From assembly GCA_002329325.1 (NCBI GenBank), contig DCTX01000040.1:1-18658 (forward strand): a stretch of 18,658 nucleotides of DNA, written 5' to 3'. The stretch comes from Anaerolineales bacterium UBA1429. Its GTDB lineage: Bacteria > Chloroflexota > Anaerolineae > UBA1429. The notes beneath the pieces were generated by a model. The model did not search any database. It was not told the origin of the DNA and saw only the letters and a list, made by a program, of their open reading frames with translations. The position numbers were made by a program, and so were the translations under genes. Shown in pieces: positions 6,389 through 13,559 of the stretch (its first letter is position 1; each line of letters begins with the position of its first letter).

Positions 6389-7269
6389 TGAATTCGTCGC
6401 AAGCGCCGCAGCCCAGACATCCTCTGGCGGAAGTGTTTGGCTTTCCGATCAGCAACCAGAGTGAGGCGGCATGCAGAATCCGAGACAACCGTCTCTGTCC
6501 GTTTCACAACCGTGTACCCAATTGTACCAAGAACAGCGTTGAGAACCCCCTGGGTGTGTGCAGCGTGTATGAGGGCAAGCAGGCTGTGATTACCTGCCCG
6601 GTTCGCTTTCGCGAGGATTGGGTTGTTGCCACGGATGCTGCCCAGTTCTTTTTTCCATCTGCGGCCCGCTGGACGTCCCTCACCGAAGTCAGGCTCAGAG
6701 ATGCAGATGGGCGGTCGGCAGGCAACATTGATGTCGTGCTTGTATCGTACGATCACGAGGGAAGGCTGCTTGATTTTGGCGCTCTGGAGATACAGGCCGT
6801 CTATATCAGTGGCAACGTGACCAAACCCTTCGAGGCATACATGCACAATCCCCAGGTGGGAAGCTCATTTACCTGGTCCGATTCGCATACCTATCCCCGC
6901 CCTGATTATCTGTCCTCCTCACGCAAGAGGTTGGCCCCTCAACTGGTCTCCAAAGGAGGGATCCTGAACTCGTGGGGCAAAAGGATTGCCGTAGCTCTGG
7001 ACGAAGCTTTTTACGCCACATTGCCGGCGCTTCCCCAGGTTGCGCCGGAAAGAGCCGAGGTAGCATGGCTGATCTATGGTCTTCGACACGATCCAGACCA
7101 GGATTGGTATCTTTTGGAGCGGCAAAGAATCGTCTATACTATGTTCGAGGCATCGTTAACGCGTATTACCGTCTCCAAGCCAGGTTCGATGGCTAGATTC
7201 ACCGACAGGCTCCAGGCCAAGCTCGATGATAGGCTTCGGAACGGCGATACACCACCTGACCAGGAGTAG
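6385..7269 (+). CDS. NotI-family type II restriction endonuclease
   Basis: The 294-residue product matches the NotI endonuclease family. Numbered from ATG 6385, an N-terminal cysteine cluster (Cys30, Cys38 in LCPF, Cys47 in NCTK, Cys59 in GVCS) corresponds to the Cys4 iron site known in NotI. The PD-(D/E)xK-type active site is Asp116 in GNIDVVLV and Glu135-Ile-Gln137 in ALEIQAVY, matching NotI's unusual E-x-Q. It is shorter than NotI (383 residues). The start is ATG 6385 (or the adjacent ATG 6388), overlapping the preceding stop; the open frame further upstream overlaps another gene. G+C falls to about 54% over 6421-6540, well below its neighbours, which suggests transfer. The next gene is a DNA methyltransferase, completing an R-M pair. 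Recognition specificity cannot be read from the sequence. Confidence 0.88.
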   Translation: MMNSSQAPQPRHPLAEVFGFPISNQSEAACRIRDNRLCPFHNRVPNCTKNSVENPLGVCSVYEGKQAVITCPVRFREDWVVATDAAQFFFPSAARWTSLTEVRLRDADGRSAGNIDVVLVSYDHEGRLLDFGALEIQAVYISGNVTKPFEAYMHNPQVGSSFTWSDSHTYPRPDYLSSSRKRLAPQLVSKGGILNSWGKRIAVALDEAFYATLPALPQVAPERAEVAWLIYGLRHDPDQDWYLLERQRIVYTMFEASLTRITVSKPGSMARFTDRLQAKLDDRLRNGDTPPDQE

Positions 7270-7276
7270 AAATACC

Positions 7277-8161
7277 TTGGCGCACCAACCATCGCTCTTT
7301 GGCGAGCCCTCACTCGACAAGGTTATCAATGTGGCCTCTGTGCCGCAACGCAGCCCATTTCGCTATCCGGGCGGCAAGACCTGGTTGGTGCCCCGCATCA
7401 GGGCCTGGCTGATGTCCCTGCCGACTCTTCCCGCACACCTGATCGAACCCTTTGCCGGTGGCGGTATCGTCTCGCTCACAGTGGCCGCCGAGAGGTTGGC
7501 AGATCACGTCACCATGATCGAGCTTGATCACGAAGTCGCCTCGGTCTGGCTTACGATCATCGAGGATGAGGGTGGAGGCGAGTGGCTGGCGCGGCAGATT
7601 CTCGATTTTGAACTGACTCGCCCACGCGTCTTGGGGGTCCTTGAGTCCGATCCTGGCTCCACAAGGGAGCTGGCTTTTCGCACCATCCTCAAGAACAGGG
7701 TCCATCATGGAGGCATCTTGGCGCCCGGCTCAGCGCTTATCAAGAACGGCGAAAACGGCAAAGGCATCGCCTCGCGCTGGTATCCTGAAACGCTGGCCCG
7801 ACGCATCACCAAGATTCTGGCGTTTCGTGAACGCCTGACATTCGTTGAGGGTGACGCGCTAGAGTATTTGGACGCCCATCCAGATGAACCGAACGCCGCA
7901 TACTTTATTGATCCTCCCTACACGGCGGGCAGCAAGCGGGCCGGCAGCCGTTTGTACACCCATTTCGAGATAGATCACACGCGACTGTTCGATCTAGCCG
8001 CAGGGTTCGACGGTCCTTTCCTGATGACCTATGACAATGACGAGGCGATTCTGGAGATGGCGGAATCGCGCGGCCTGGCGGCCGTTGCCGTGGCGATGAA
8101 GAATACTCACCACGCCAAGATGACAGAACTGCTCATCAGTCGGGACCTATCTTGGATCTGA
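7277..8161 (+). CDS. D12-class (Dam-like) DNA N6-adenine methyltransferase
   Basis: The predicted 294-residue enzyme has the alpha-group order: SPFRYPGGK (AdoMet-binding motif X, residues 26-34), IEPFAGGG (motif I, 56-63), IELD acidic loop, a target-recognition middle with GGILAPGS and SRWYPETL, FVEGDALEYL, and FIDPPY (motif IV, with DPPY at 212-215). It would modify DNA to protect it from the adjacent nuclease. TTG 7277 is preferred, with AGGAG 10 nt upstream formed at the end of the nuclease gene; an in-frame ATG at 7226 would give 17 more residues and a 44-bp overlap. Base composition matches the nuclease gene, not the host. DPPY is also compatible with N4-cytosine methylation in other families, but the overall D12 pattern predicts N6-adenine. 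Confidence 0.85.
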   Translation: MAHQPSLFGEPSLDKVINVASVPQRSPFRYPGGKTWLVPRIRAWLMSLPTLPAHLIEPFAGGGIVSLTVAAERLADHVTMIELDHEVASVWLTIIEDEGGGEWLARQILDFELTRPRVLGVLESDPGSTRELAFRTILKNRVHHGGILAPGSALIKNGENGKGIASRWYPETLARRITKILAFRERLTFVEGDALEYLDAHPDEPNAAYFIDPPYTAGSKRAGSRLYTHFEIDHTRLFDLAAGFDGPFLMTYDNDEAILEMAESRGLAAVAVAMKNTHHAKMTELLISRDLSWI

Positions 8162-8170
8162 ATCGCGATT
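8161..8170. other. Perfect 10-bp palindrome at the end of the methyltransferase gene
   Basis: AATCGCGATT begins on the last base of the methyltransferase stop codon. It is its own reverse complement. It marks the right edge of the lower-GC module and could be a protein-binding site, part of a weak terminator, or chance. Confidence 0.3.
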
Positions 8171-8200
8171 GTGGCTTTGTCTTTGTAGAGGCGCATTCGC

Positions 8201-8761
8201 GTGTCTAGTCCGCAGTATGAGGGCGAGGGCTCGCCCTTGCCCATGCTGGTGATCGTGACGGGGCCGGTGGGCGGCGGCAAGAGCGCCACGGCCCTGCGCC
8301 TCGCCGCGAGGTTGCGGGCCGCCGGACACAGCCTGGCGGTGATTGACCTCGACCTGGTGGCCGGCATGGCGCGGCCCCGCAAGGACTATGGCGCGCCTGA
8401 CCTGTGGCAGATCGCCCGCCGCGCCTGCGCCGACCTGGCGGACGCCTTTTACCGGCAGGGGTTCGATGCCGTCATCGTCGAGGGCGAGTTCTTTAGCCCG
8501 GCGGAGCTGGCAGCCCTGCGCGAGGGCCTTGCGACCCCCGTGGCGCTCCGGTTCGTGACGCTGGACGTCTCCTATGAGCAGGCCCTCGTGCGCGTCTCCG
8601 GCGACCCCACCCGCGGCCTCTCGCGGGATCCGGCCTTCTTGTGGCGCATGCACCAGCAGTATCTCGCGGCGCTGCCCTTCTTGCGCTCGGCCGGCCCCGT
8701 CCTCGCCGCCGACGAGCCCTCGCCCGAGGAGCTGGCCGAGGCGATCCTGGCGCACCTGTAG
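8201..8761 (+). CDS. P-loop kinase-like ATPase (AAA_33/nucleotide or sugar kinase type)
   Basis: A 186-residue P-loop NTPase. The Walker A motif GPVGGGKS is at 21-28, followed by hydrophobic strands ending in acidic residues (VIDLDLV 47-53, VIVEGEFF 91-98). A basic lid-like segment GDPTRGLSRDP (134-144) then resembles small-molecule kinases such as shikimate, gluconate or adenylylsulfate kinases. The substrate is unknown. GTG 8201 has GAGG nine bases upstream; ATG 8243 is an alternative giving a protein that starts right at the first beta strand, with a perfect GGGCGAG/CTCGCCC hairpin (8221-8236) in its leader. Base composition returns to the host level here, so it is probably not part of the R-M module. 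Confidence 0.8.
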   Translation: MSSPQYEGEGSPLPMLVIVTGPVGGGKSATALRLAARLRAAGHSLAVIDLDLVAGMARPRKDYGAPDLWQIARRACADLADAFYRQGFDAVIVEGEFFSPAELAALREGLATPVALRFVTLDVSYEQALVRVSGDPTRGLSRDPAFLWRMHQQYLAALPFLRSAGPVLAADEPSPEELAEAILAHL

Positions 8762-8763
8762 CG

Positions 8764-8783
8764 GCGCCCCTGTAGGCGGGCGC
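8764..8783. terminator. Candidate bidirectional terminator hairpin
   Basis: GCGCCC at 8764-8769 pairs with GGGCGC at 8778-8783 around an 8-nt loop. It fills the short gap between the convergent kinase and MFS genes. There is no clear T run. Confidence 0.4.
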
Positions 8784-8785
8784 GC

Positions 8786-10039
8786 TTACCGCAAGCTGCG
8801 CACCGGCGCGTGCAGGATGGCCGCCCCGAGGTGGGTGACGATCACCAGCACGCCCAGGACGGTGATCACCGGCACGAGGCCCACCGAGTCCACCAGGGCG
8901 CCCGCCGGCACGGCCACCAGGCGCGAGGCGCTCATCAGCAGGCTGCGGATGCTATCCACCCGCGCGCGGAACTCGATGCGGCAGTTGAGTTGCAGCAGCG
9001 AGTTCGAGAGCACGTCGCTGAGCTTGGTAAAGCCTGATTCAAAGGCCACGATGATAAAGGGCAACGGCAGCAGGGGCAGTTGCACAAAGAGGACCAGGCA
9101 GACGCCCACGGCCATGCCCGCCCCCAGGAGCAGGTAGCCCTTGAAGCGCGTGTTGCCCAGCGAGGCGCCGATCAGCGAGCTGATCAGGGCGCCCGCCGCG
9201 CTGGCCGAGGTGAGCAGGCCCAGTTCCGAGGCGCCCAGCCCCAGCATCCCCTCCACATAGGCCGGCTGAAAGGCGCGGTAGGGTTGGGTGAACAACGTGC
9301 GGGCCAGGATGACAGCAAGCACCGTCAGGATGATCGGGCTGGCCTTCATGTAGCGCAGGCCGGCCAGCAGGTCGCCATGCACCGAGCCTCGCGGCGCGTT
9401 ATCCTTGTTCGAGGGGGGCAGTTTGTTCAGCGTATAGCCCACCGAGGCAAAGAGCAGCGCCATGATGACATAGACGCCGCCCGGCCCCAACGCCTCGATC
9501 ATCCAGCCGGCAAAGTAGGCCCCCAGCACGCCCATCAGCCCCTCCAGCACGGCGGCCACCGATAAGGCGCTAAAGAGGCTCTTGCGATCCACCAGCTCCG
9601 AGACGACGGTGCGCTGGGCCGGCCCCATGAAGGCCAGGGCGCTGGATTCCAGCATGGCCATGGCCGCGATGTGCCACGGCCTCACCGCCCCGGTAAAGAC
9701 CAGGACTGCCATGAGGGAGCTATCCAGGATCAGGGCCAGGCGCGCCCCCATCATGACATAGCGCTTGTCAAAGCGATCGGCCACCAGGCCGCCCAGGGGC
9801 GCCAGCACAAAGGCGGCGATGGCGCCCGCCGCCGTTACCCAGCCCAGCACCAGGGCCGAGCCGGTGAGATGATAGACCAGCCAGCCGCGCACCACCATGC
9901 GCATCTGCGCGGTGGGGGCGCCGAACAAACGCCCCGCCAGGTACCAGCGAAAGCCCTGCACCTTGAGCGCCTCCATCGCTACGCCGGGGTCCAGGGCGGG
10001 GCGGCCAGATTTGGTGGGTTCGCCGTTGTTTCTACTCAT
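8786..10039 (-). CDS. MFS transporter, EntS/DHA3-like drug or metabolite exporter
   Basis: A 417-residue polytopic protein with about twelve hydrophobic segments. The loop after TM2 holds a clear MFS motif A, GGLVADRFDKR (83-93). The stretch with ALAFMGPAQRTVVSELVDRK is typical of the EntS/multidrug exporter (MFS_3) subfamily. A hydrophilic central loop (LNKLPPSNKDNAPRGS) separates the two halves. The substrate is unknown; export of a toxic or secreted small molecule is likely from the family. ATG 10039 is used although AGGAGG is 14 nt upstream, longer than usual; Met22 is an alternative without an obvious ribosome-binding site. The upstream gap to the DUF362 gene holds nested inverted repeats. 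Confidence 0.9.
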   Translation of the reverse strand: MSRNNGEPTKSGRPALDPGVAMEALKVQGFRWYLAGRLFGAPTAQMRMVVRGWLVYHLTGSALVLGWVTAAGAIAAFVLAPLGGLVADRFDKRYVMMGARLALILDSSLMAVLVFTGAVRPWHIAAMAMLESSALAFMGPAQRTVVSELVDRKSLFSALSVAAVLEGLMGVLGAYFAGWMIEALGPGGVYVIMALLFASVGYTLNKLPPSNKDNAPRGSVHGDLLAGLRYMKASPIILTVLAVILARTLFTQPYRAFQPAYVEGMLGLGASELGLLTSASAAGALISSLIGASLGNTRFKGYLLLGAGMAVGVCLVLFVQLPLLPLPFIIVAFESGFTKLSDVLSNSLLQLNCRIEFRARVDSIRSLLMSASRLVAVPAGALVDSVGLVPVITVLGVLVIVTHLGAAILHAPVRSLR

Positions 10040-10089
10040 GGGTTGGCAACTCGCCTCCTTGGTTCACAGAACACCTCTTGCGCAAACGT

Positions 10090-10216
10090 AGGGACGCGCT
10101 CTGTGCGCCTCTTGCGAGGCCATCCCTCGCGCGTCCCTGCCGGTGCCATGCCTCCCTGGGGCATGATGCGCCTGCCTCATGGCACGGGTGGGCGCGCCAT
10201 GGGCAGGCGTAGTATC
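10090..10216. repeat. Cluster of nested inverted repeats
   Basis: Several perfect inverted repeats lie in this gap. AGGGACGCG (10090-10098) pairs with CGCGTCCCT (10130-10138). Inside it, GCCTC/GAGGC (10107-10111 with 10116-10120) competes with GCGAGG/CCTCGC (10114-10119 with 10125-10130). Then GTGCCATG (10143-10150) pairs with CATGGCAC (10178-10185), and inside that CATGCC pairs with GGCATG (10147-10152 with 10160-10165). A further imperfect pair reaches about 10216. The gap 10040-10284 has no supported gene. The structure could be interspersed repeats or a long structured leader of the MFS mRNA. Confidence 0.75.
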
Positions 10217-10243
10217 GTCAGCCGGCCCTATCGAGTGATTGCA

Positions 10244-10260
10244 GGGGAGGCCAGCTCCCC
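10244..10260 (-). terminator. Candidate terminator after the DUF362 gene
   Basis: GGGGAG (10244-10249) and CTCCCC (10255-10260) pair around a 5-nt loop, 24 nt beyond the DUF362 stop in its reading direction. No T run follows. Confidence 0.35.
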
Positions 10261-10284
10261 GTGTTGAAGCGATCTCGCATGCTC

Positions 10285-11181
10285 CTACAGATACCGCTCC
10301 ACGTCGCGCACGCGCCACTGGCGCTGCTCTTCGGTGGTGGGGTGGGGACGGAAGGCGTGGTAGGCCTCCTCCAGCGACACGTTGCCTACCACCTCGATCT
10401 CCTCTGGCTCGCCGTGGCCCAACCCCTGGACCAGGCAGTAGTGCAGGTAGCCCACATCGTGGGGGTCAAAGCCCATCAGACGCGCCGTCAGGCAATCGGC
10501 GGCCAGATAGTCGGTGCTGGCCACGGCGATGCGCCAATCCACCGGTTCGCCCCGGGTGGGGCCGTGCCCCTCCATACCCTCAAAGCCGTCGATCACCGAG
10601 AGGTGGGGCGCCACATAGGGCGCCAGCTTGTACAGGTTCAGGTTGATGCCCGCGCAGCCCTGATGCACCGCTCGTTTGCCCACCAGGCTGCCCACGGCAT
10701 AGTTCTTGAGCGAGAGGGTGACGATCACCGTGTCGTGGGTCTTGGGCGGCCCGACGGAGATGCGAAAGTCGCTTTCCAGCACCATGCGCGAGACCCGCAC
10801 CGTGTGGGGCCGCAGGCGCTCGTTCCACACCTGCACCGGCTCGGTCTCGTCGCGGTTCAGATCCACCACCCGCAAGCCATACTCGCGGATCAGCGGCTCG
10901 TAGCCATAGTTGTGGAACCCGTCCAGGGCGCTGCCGATGGCGGGCCCCTCGGCCAGGGTGATCTGCTGCGTCACGCCGCGCCCCCGCAAATAGTCCAGCA
11001 CAGCGCGCACCGCGTCCACATGGGTGGCGGCCAACTGGCGATGGACGGTCACGAAGTTGGGCTTGAGGACGATGCGCTGCTTGCCTGTCAGATCGATCTG
11101 GTCGTCAATGGCCTGCAGGGTGCGGGTTATGTTGTCGTAGCGTTCCTGGCCCCGGATCAGGGCCACGCGACTGCGTGTCAT
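10285..11181 (-). CDS. DUF362 domain protein
   Basis: A 298-residue DUF362 protein. Diagnostic segments are VLKPNFV (38-44), the acidic GP turn AEGPA (77-81), VGPPKTH (143-149), SLKN (157-160), and DGFEGMEGHGPTRGEP (198-213). DUF362 proteins are uncharacterised; many carry an added 4Fe-4S ferredoxin domain, but this one has only scattered cysteines (176, 230, 249) and no CxxCxxC cluster, so it is the stand-alone form. It is presumably cytoplasmic, as no signal peptide or membrane segment is seen. AGGAG lies 7 nt before ATG 11181, and a promoter with a repeated 12-mer lies upstream, shared symmetrically with the divergent GH42 gene. That points to shared control with sugar metabolism, but its reaction is unknown. 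Confidence 0.87.
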   Translation of the reverse strand: MTRSRVALIRGQERYDNITRTLQAIDDQIDLTGKQRIVLKPNFVTVHRQLAATHVDAVRAVLDYLRGRGVTQQITLAEGPAIGSALDGFHNYGYEPLIREYGLRVVDLNRDETEPVQVWNERLRPHTVRVSRMVLESDFRISVGPPKTHDTVIVTLSLKNYAVGSLVGKRAVHQGCAGINLNLYKLAPYVAPHLSVIDGFEGMEGHGPTRGEPVDWRIAVASTDYLAADCLTARLMGFDPHDVGYLHYCLVQGLGHGEPEEIEVVGNVSLEEAYHAFRPHPTTEEQRQWRVRDVERYL

Positions 11182-11222
11182 GGGGTTCTCCTGTCAGGTG
11201 GAAAGGCCCAGGTATTGGGGAT

Positions 11223-11250
11223 AGTCTAGCCCCTCTGGGGGAGGAGGCAA
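11223..11250 (-). promoter_or_regulatory. Candidate promoter for DUF362, with operator-like arm
   Basis: On the minus strand, TTGCCT (11245-11250), 16 nt and TAGACT (11223-11228). The -35 box is embedded in ACTTGCCTCCTC (11241-11252), which mirrors the element in the GH42 promoter. Confidence 0.45.
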
Positions 11251-11286
11251 GTCGAGCCGAATCGCCTCCCCAGGCGCCTTGCGCCC

Positions 11287-11317
11287 ACTTGCCACCTCAC
11301 GTTGCCTGGGCTACCAT
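11287..11317 (+). promoter_or_regulatory. Candidate promoter for GH42, with operator-like arm
   Basis: TTGCCA (11289-11294), 17 nt and TACCAT (11312-11317). The -35 box lies inside ACTTGCCACCTC (11287-11298), an 11/12 match, in inverted orientation, to the element at 11241-11252. The two arms are 34 nt apart. A shared regulator is possible. Confidence 0.45.
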
Positions 11318-11356
11318 GGCCCCATCTCGCCGCCCTGCGGCCACACGGAGAGAGCT

Positions 11357-13444
11357 ATGCCCAAGACCTTGCCGCCCTTTGTCTATGGCGCCGTCTACTT
11401 TCGCAAGTCCAACCCGCCCCGCGAGGATTGGGAGCGCGATTATGCCGTGGCCGCCCAGGATGGCTATGCCGCCTTTCGCCACTGGTTCCTCTGGAGCGCT
11501 ATAGAAATCGCTCCGGGCGTCTATGACTGGGCCGATTACGACCGCCAGCTCGATCTGGCCGCCAAGCACGGCCTGACCACCATCATCGCCGAGATGACCA
11601 CGACGGCCCCCGAGTGGGCCTACTCCCGCTATCCCCACGCCCGCTACGAGACCCGCGCCGGCGCCCGCCTCGAAAGCACCATGAGCGGCTCGTGCGTCAC
11701 CGGCGGTTTTCCCGGCCTCTGCCTGGATAACGACGAGGTGCGCGGCCTGGCCGAACGCTTCTTGCGGGCCCTGGCCGAGCGCTACCGCGACCACCCGGGC
11801 CTGGGCGGCTATGACATCTGGAACGAGTGCACCTATTGGGAGGACGTCTGCTACTGCCCCGCCACGACGGACCGCTTTCGCCAGTGGCTCCGGGAAAAGT
11901 ATGGCGACCTGCGCGCCCTGGCGGAGAGCTGGCAGCGCCACAGCCTGGCCGCCTGGGAGGATGTCCGTATTCCCCGCCAGCTCGGCCCCTATCCCGACGT
12001 GTTGGATTGGTTGGCCTTTCGCGTGGACAACGCCTACCGCCTGATGGCCTGGCGGCGGGATGTGATCCGCTCGGTGGACCCCGATCATCCGATCCTGGCC
12101 CACGGCGTGGCCGGCGGCCTGACCCGCGCGGCGGGCTATGCCGCCGACGACTGGCGCGCCGCCGAGGTCGCCGATGGCTATGGCCTGACCTGGGTGGCCT
12201 GCCGCAAGGGCGATGCCCCCTGGCAGCAGTGGCATGCCGTGGACCTGACCCGCGCCGCCGCCCGCGGCAAGACGTTCTGGCACGCCGAGGCCCAGGGCGG
12301 CCCTCTCTGGCTGCAGCCCCAGGTGGTCAACCGGCCCCGCTCCGACGGCCGCATCGCCGCGCCCGAGGACCTGCGCCTCTGGCACATGCTCTCCTTCGCG
12401 GCGGGGGCCAGGGGCCTCTTTTACCCCCGCTGGCGGCCCTTGCTGGATGGCCCTCTCTTTGGCGCCTTTGGCCCCTATGGCATGGATGGGGCGCGTACGG
12501 CCCGCTCGCGCATGGCCTCTCGCATCGCCAAGTGGGCCGCGGCCCAAGAGCAGGCCGACCTCTGGCGGGCGACGCCGGTGCGGGGCGAGATCGGCATCGT
12601 GGTGGTGCCCGAGAGCCAGCGCTTTGCCCATGCCCAGCAGGGCGATACCGGGCTCTATGCCGCCTCTGTGTTGGGCGCCTACCAGGGCTTCTTCCAGCAC
12701 AATATCCAGGCCGATTGGGTGCACCTGGACGATATAGACGCCTATGACCTGCTCTACCTGCCCTATCCCGTGATGCTGCCCCGGGCCGCCGCCCAGCGCC
12801 TGCGGCAGTGGGTGGAACAGGGCGGCGTCCTGATCAGCGAGGGCTGCCCCGGCTACTTTGACCAGCGCGGCCACGTGGCCCCGCAGCAGCCTGGCCTGGG
12901 CCTGGCGGAGCTGTTCGGCGCCCGGGAGGCCTATGTCGAGTTCACCCCCGACCTGTTGGCCAACCTGGCTTTCACCGTCCAGGGGCGCCGGGCCTATGGC
13001 GGCACCTTCCTGCAGGCCTATCGCCCCACCACCGGCAGGAGCGTGGGCTGGTATGCCGACGGGCGCGTGGCCGTGGTGGATCACGCCTGCGGCCAGGGGC
13101 GCACCCGCCTGATCGGCACCATGCCGGGAGCGGGCGTGGCGGCCCACCCGGGCGAGCCCGCGCCCCTCTTCGCCGACCTGCTGGCCTGGGCGGGGACCGA
13201 GCCCCACGTGCGCTGCAGCGCGCCGGGCGTCCAGGCGAGGCTGCACGCGGGCGAGGGCAAGGTGTTCCTATGGGTCGTGAATCCCCAGCCCTTCCCCGCG
13301 TTGGCGCAACTGGAGCTGGGGGCCGCCTGGCGCCACCTGCGCCCCGTGGGCAGCCGTTGGGGCGAGGAGGCCGTCGCCGGCGAGGGGGGCAGCCTCACGG
13401 TGACCGTCGGCGGGCGCGACGTGGCCATCATCGAGCTGGAATGA
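11357..13444 (+). CDS. GH42 beta-galactosidase with trimerisation domain
   Basis: A 695-residue glycoside hydrolase family 42 enzyme, the usual length, which cleaves terminal beta-D-galactosides by a retaining mechanism. The TIM barrel (about 8-400) contains the acid/base Glu157 in YDIWNE and the probable nucleophile Glu311 in FWHAEAQGG. Cysteines at 113, 158, 165 and 167 (VCYCP) resemble the GH42 zinc site. The GATase1-like beta-galactosidase trimerisation domain follows (about 410-620, with GVLISEGCPG at 489-499), then a small C-terminal beta domain. No signal peptide is seen, so it should act in the cytoplasm on imported oligosaccharides. GGAG lies 6 nt before ATG 11357; the frame is open 26 codons further upstream without support. 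It is followed by a related hydrolase after 115 bp. Confidence 0.9.
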   Translation: MPKTLPPFVYGAVYFRKSNPPREDWERDYAVAAQDGYAAFRHWFLWSAIEIAPGVYDWADYDRQLDLAAKHGLTTIIAEMTTTAPEWAYSRYPHARYETRAGARLESTMSGSCVTGGFPGLCLDNDEVRGLAERFLRALAERYRDHPGLGGYDIWNECTYWEDVCYCPATTDRFRQWLREKYGDLRALAESWQRHSLAAWEDVRIPRQLGPYPDVLDWLAFRVDNAYRLMAWRRDVIRSVDPDHPILAHGVAGGLTRAAGYAADDWRAAEVADGYGLTWVACRKGDAPWQQWHAVDLTRAAARGKTFWHAEAQGGPLWLQPQVVNRPRSDGRIAAPEDLRLWHMLSFAAGARGLFYPRWRPLLDGPLFGAFGPYGMDGARTARSRMASRIAKWAAAQEQADLWRATPVRGEIGIVVVPESQRFAHAQQGDTGLYAASVLGAYQGFFQHNIQADWVHLDDIDAYDLLYLPYPVMLPRAAAQRLRQWVEQGGVLISEGCPGYFDQRGHVAPQQPGLGLAELFGAREAYVEFTPDLLANLAFTVQGRRAYGGTFLQAYRPTTGRSVGWYADGRVAVVDHACGQGRTRLIGTMPGAGVAAHPGEPAPLFADLLAWAGTEPHVRCSAPGVQARLHAGEGKVFLWVVNPQPFPALAQLELGAAWRHLRPVGSRWGEEAVAGEGGSLTVTVGGRDVAIIELE

Positions 13445-13475
13445 GGGCCGTCCGCCGCGTCTCTTGAAAGCGGGG

Positions 13476-13523
13476 AGACGCCAGGTAAGGGCAGGGGGTC
13501 CGTGCCTCTGCGTCCTGGCGGCT
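13476..13523. repeat. Possible degenerate single copy of the 96-bp repeat
   Basis: A purine-rich GACGCCAGGTAAGGG segment followed by CCTCTGCGTCCTGGCGGC resembles the middle of the units at 4516-4790 (CGCCAAGGGGAGAGG followed by CCTCTGCGTCTTGGCGAC). It lies between the two hydrolase genes. The match is by eye and partial. Confidence 0.45.
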
Positions 13524-13559
13524 CTAGAGATCGAGTGAGCCTATTCTTGAGGTAAAGCC

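Noticed and set aside
10040..10284. Riboswitch upstream of the MFS gene
   Set aside because: Stems are present, but I recognise no known riboswitch core, so only inverted repeats are annotated.
11297..13246. 649-residue minus-strand open frame inside the GH42 gene
   Set aside because: It is the antisense shadow of a high-GC gene with clear GH42 motifs; its composition is rich in Gly, Ala, His and Gln without domains.
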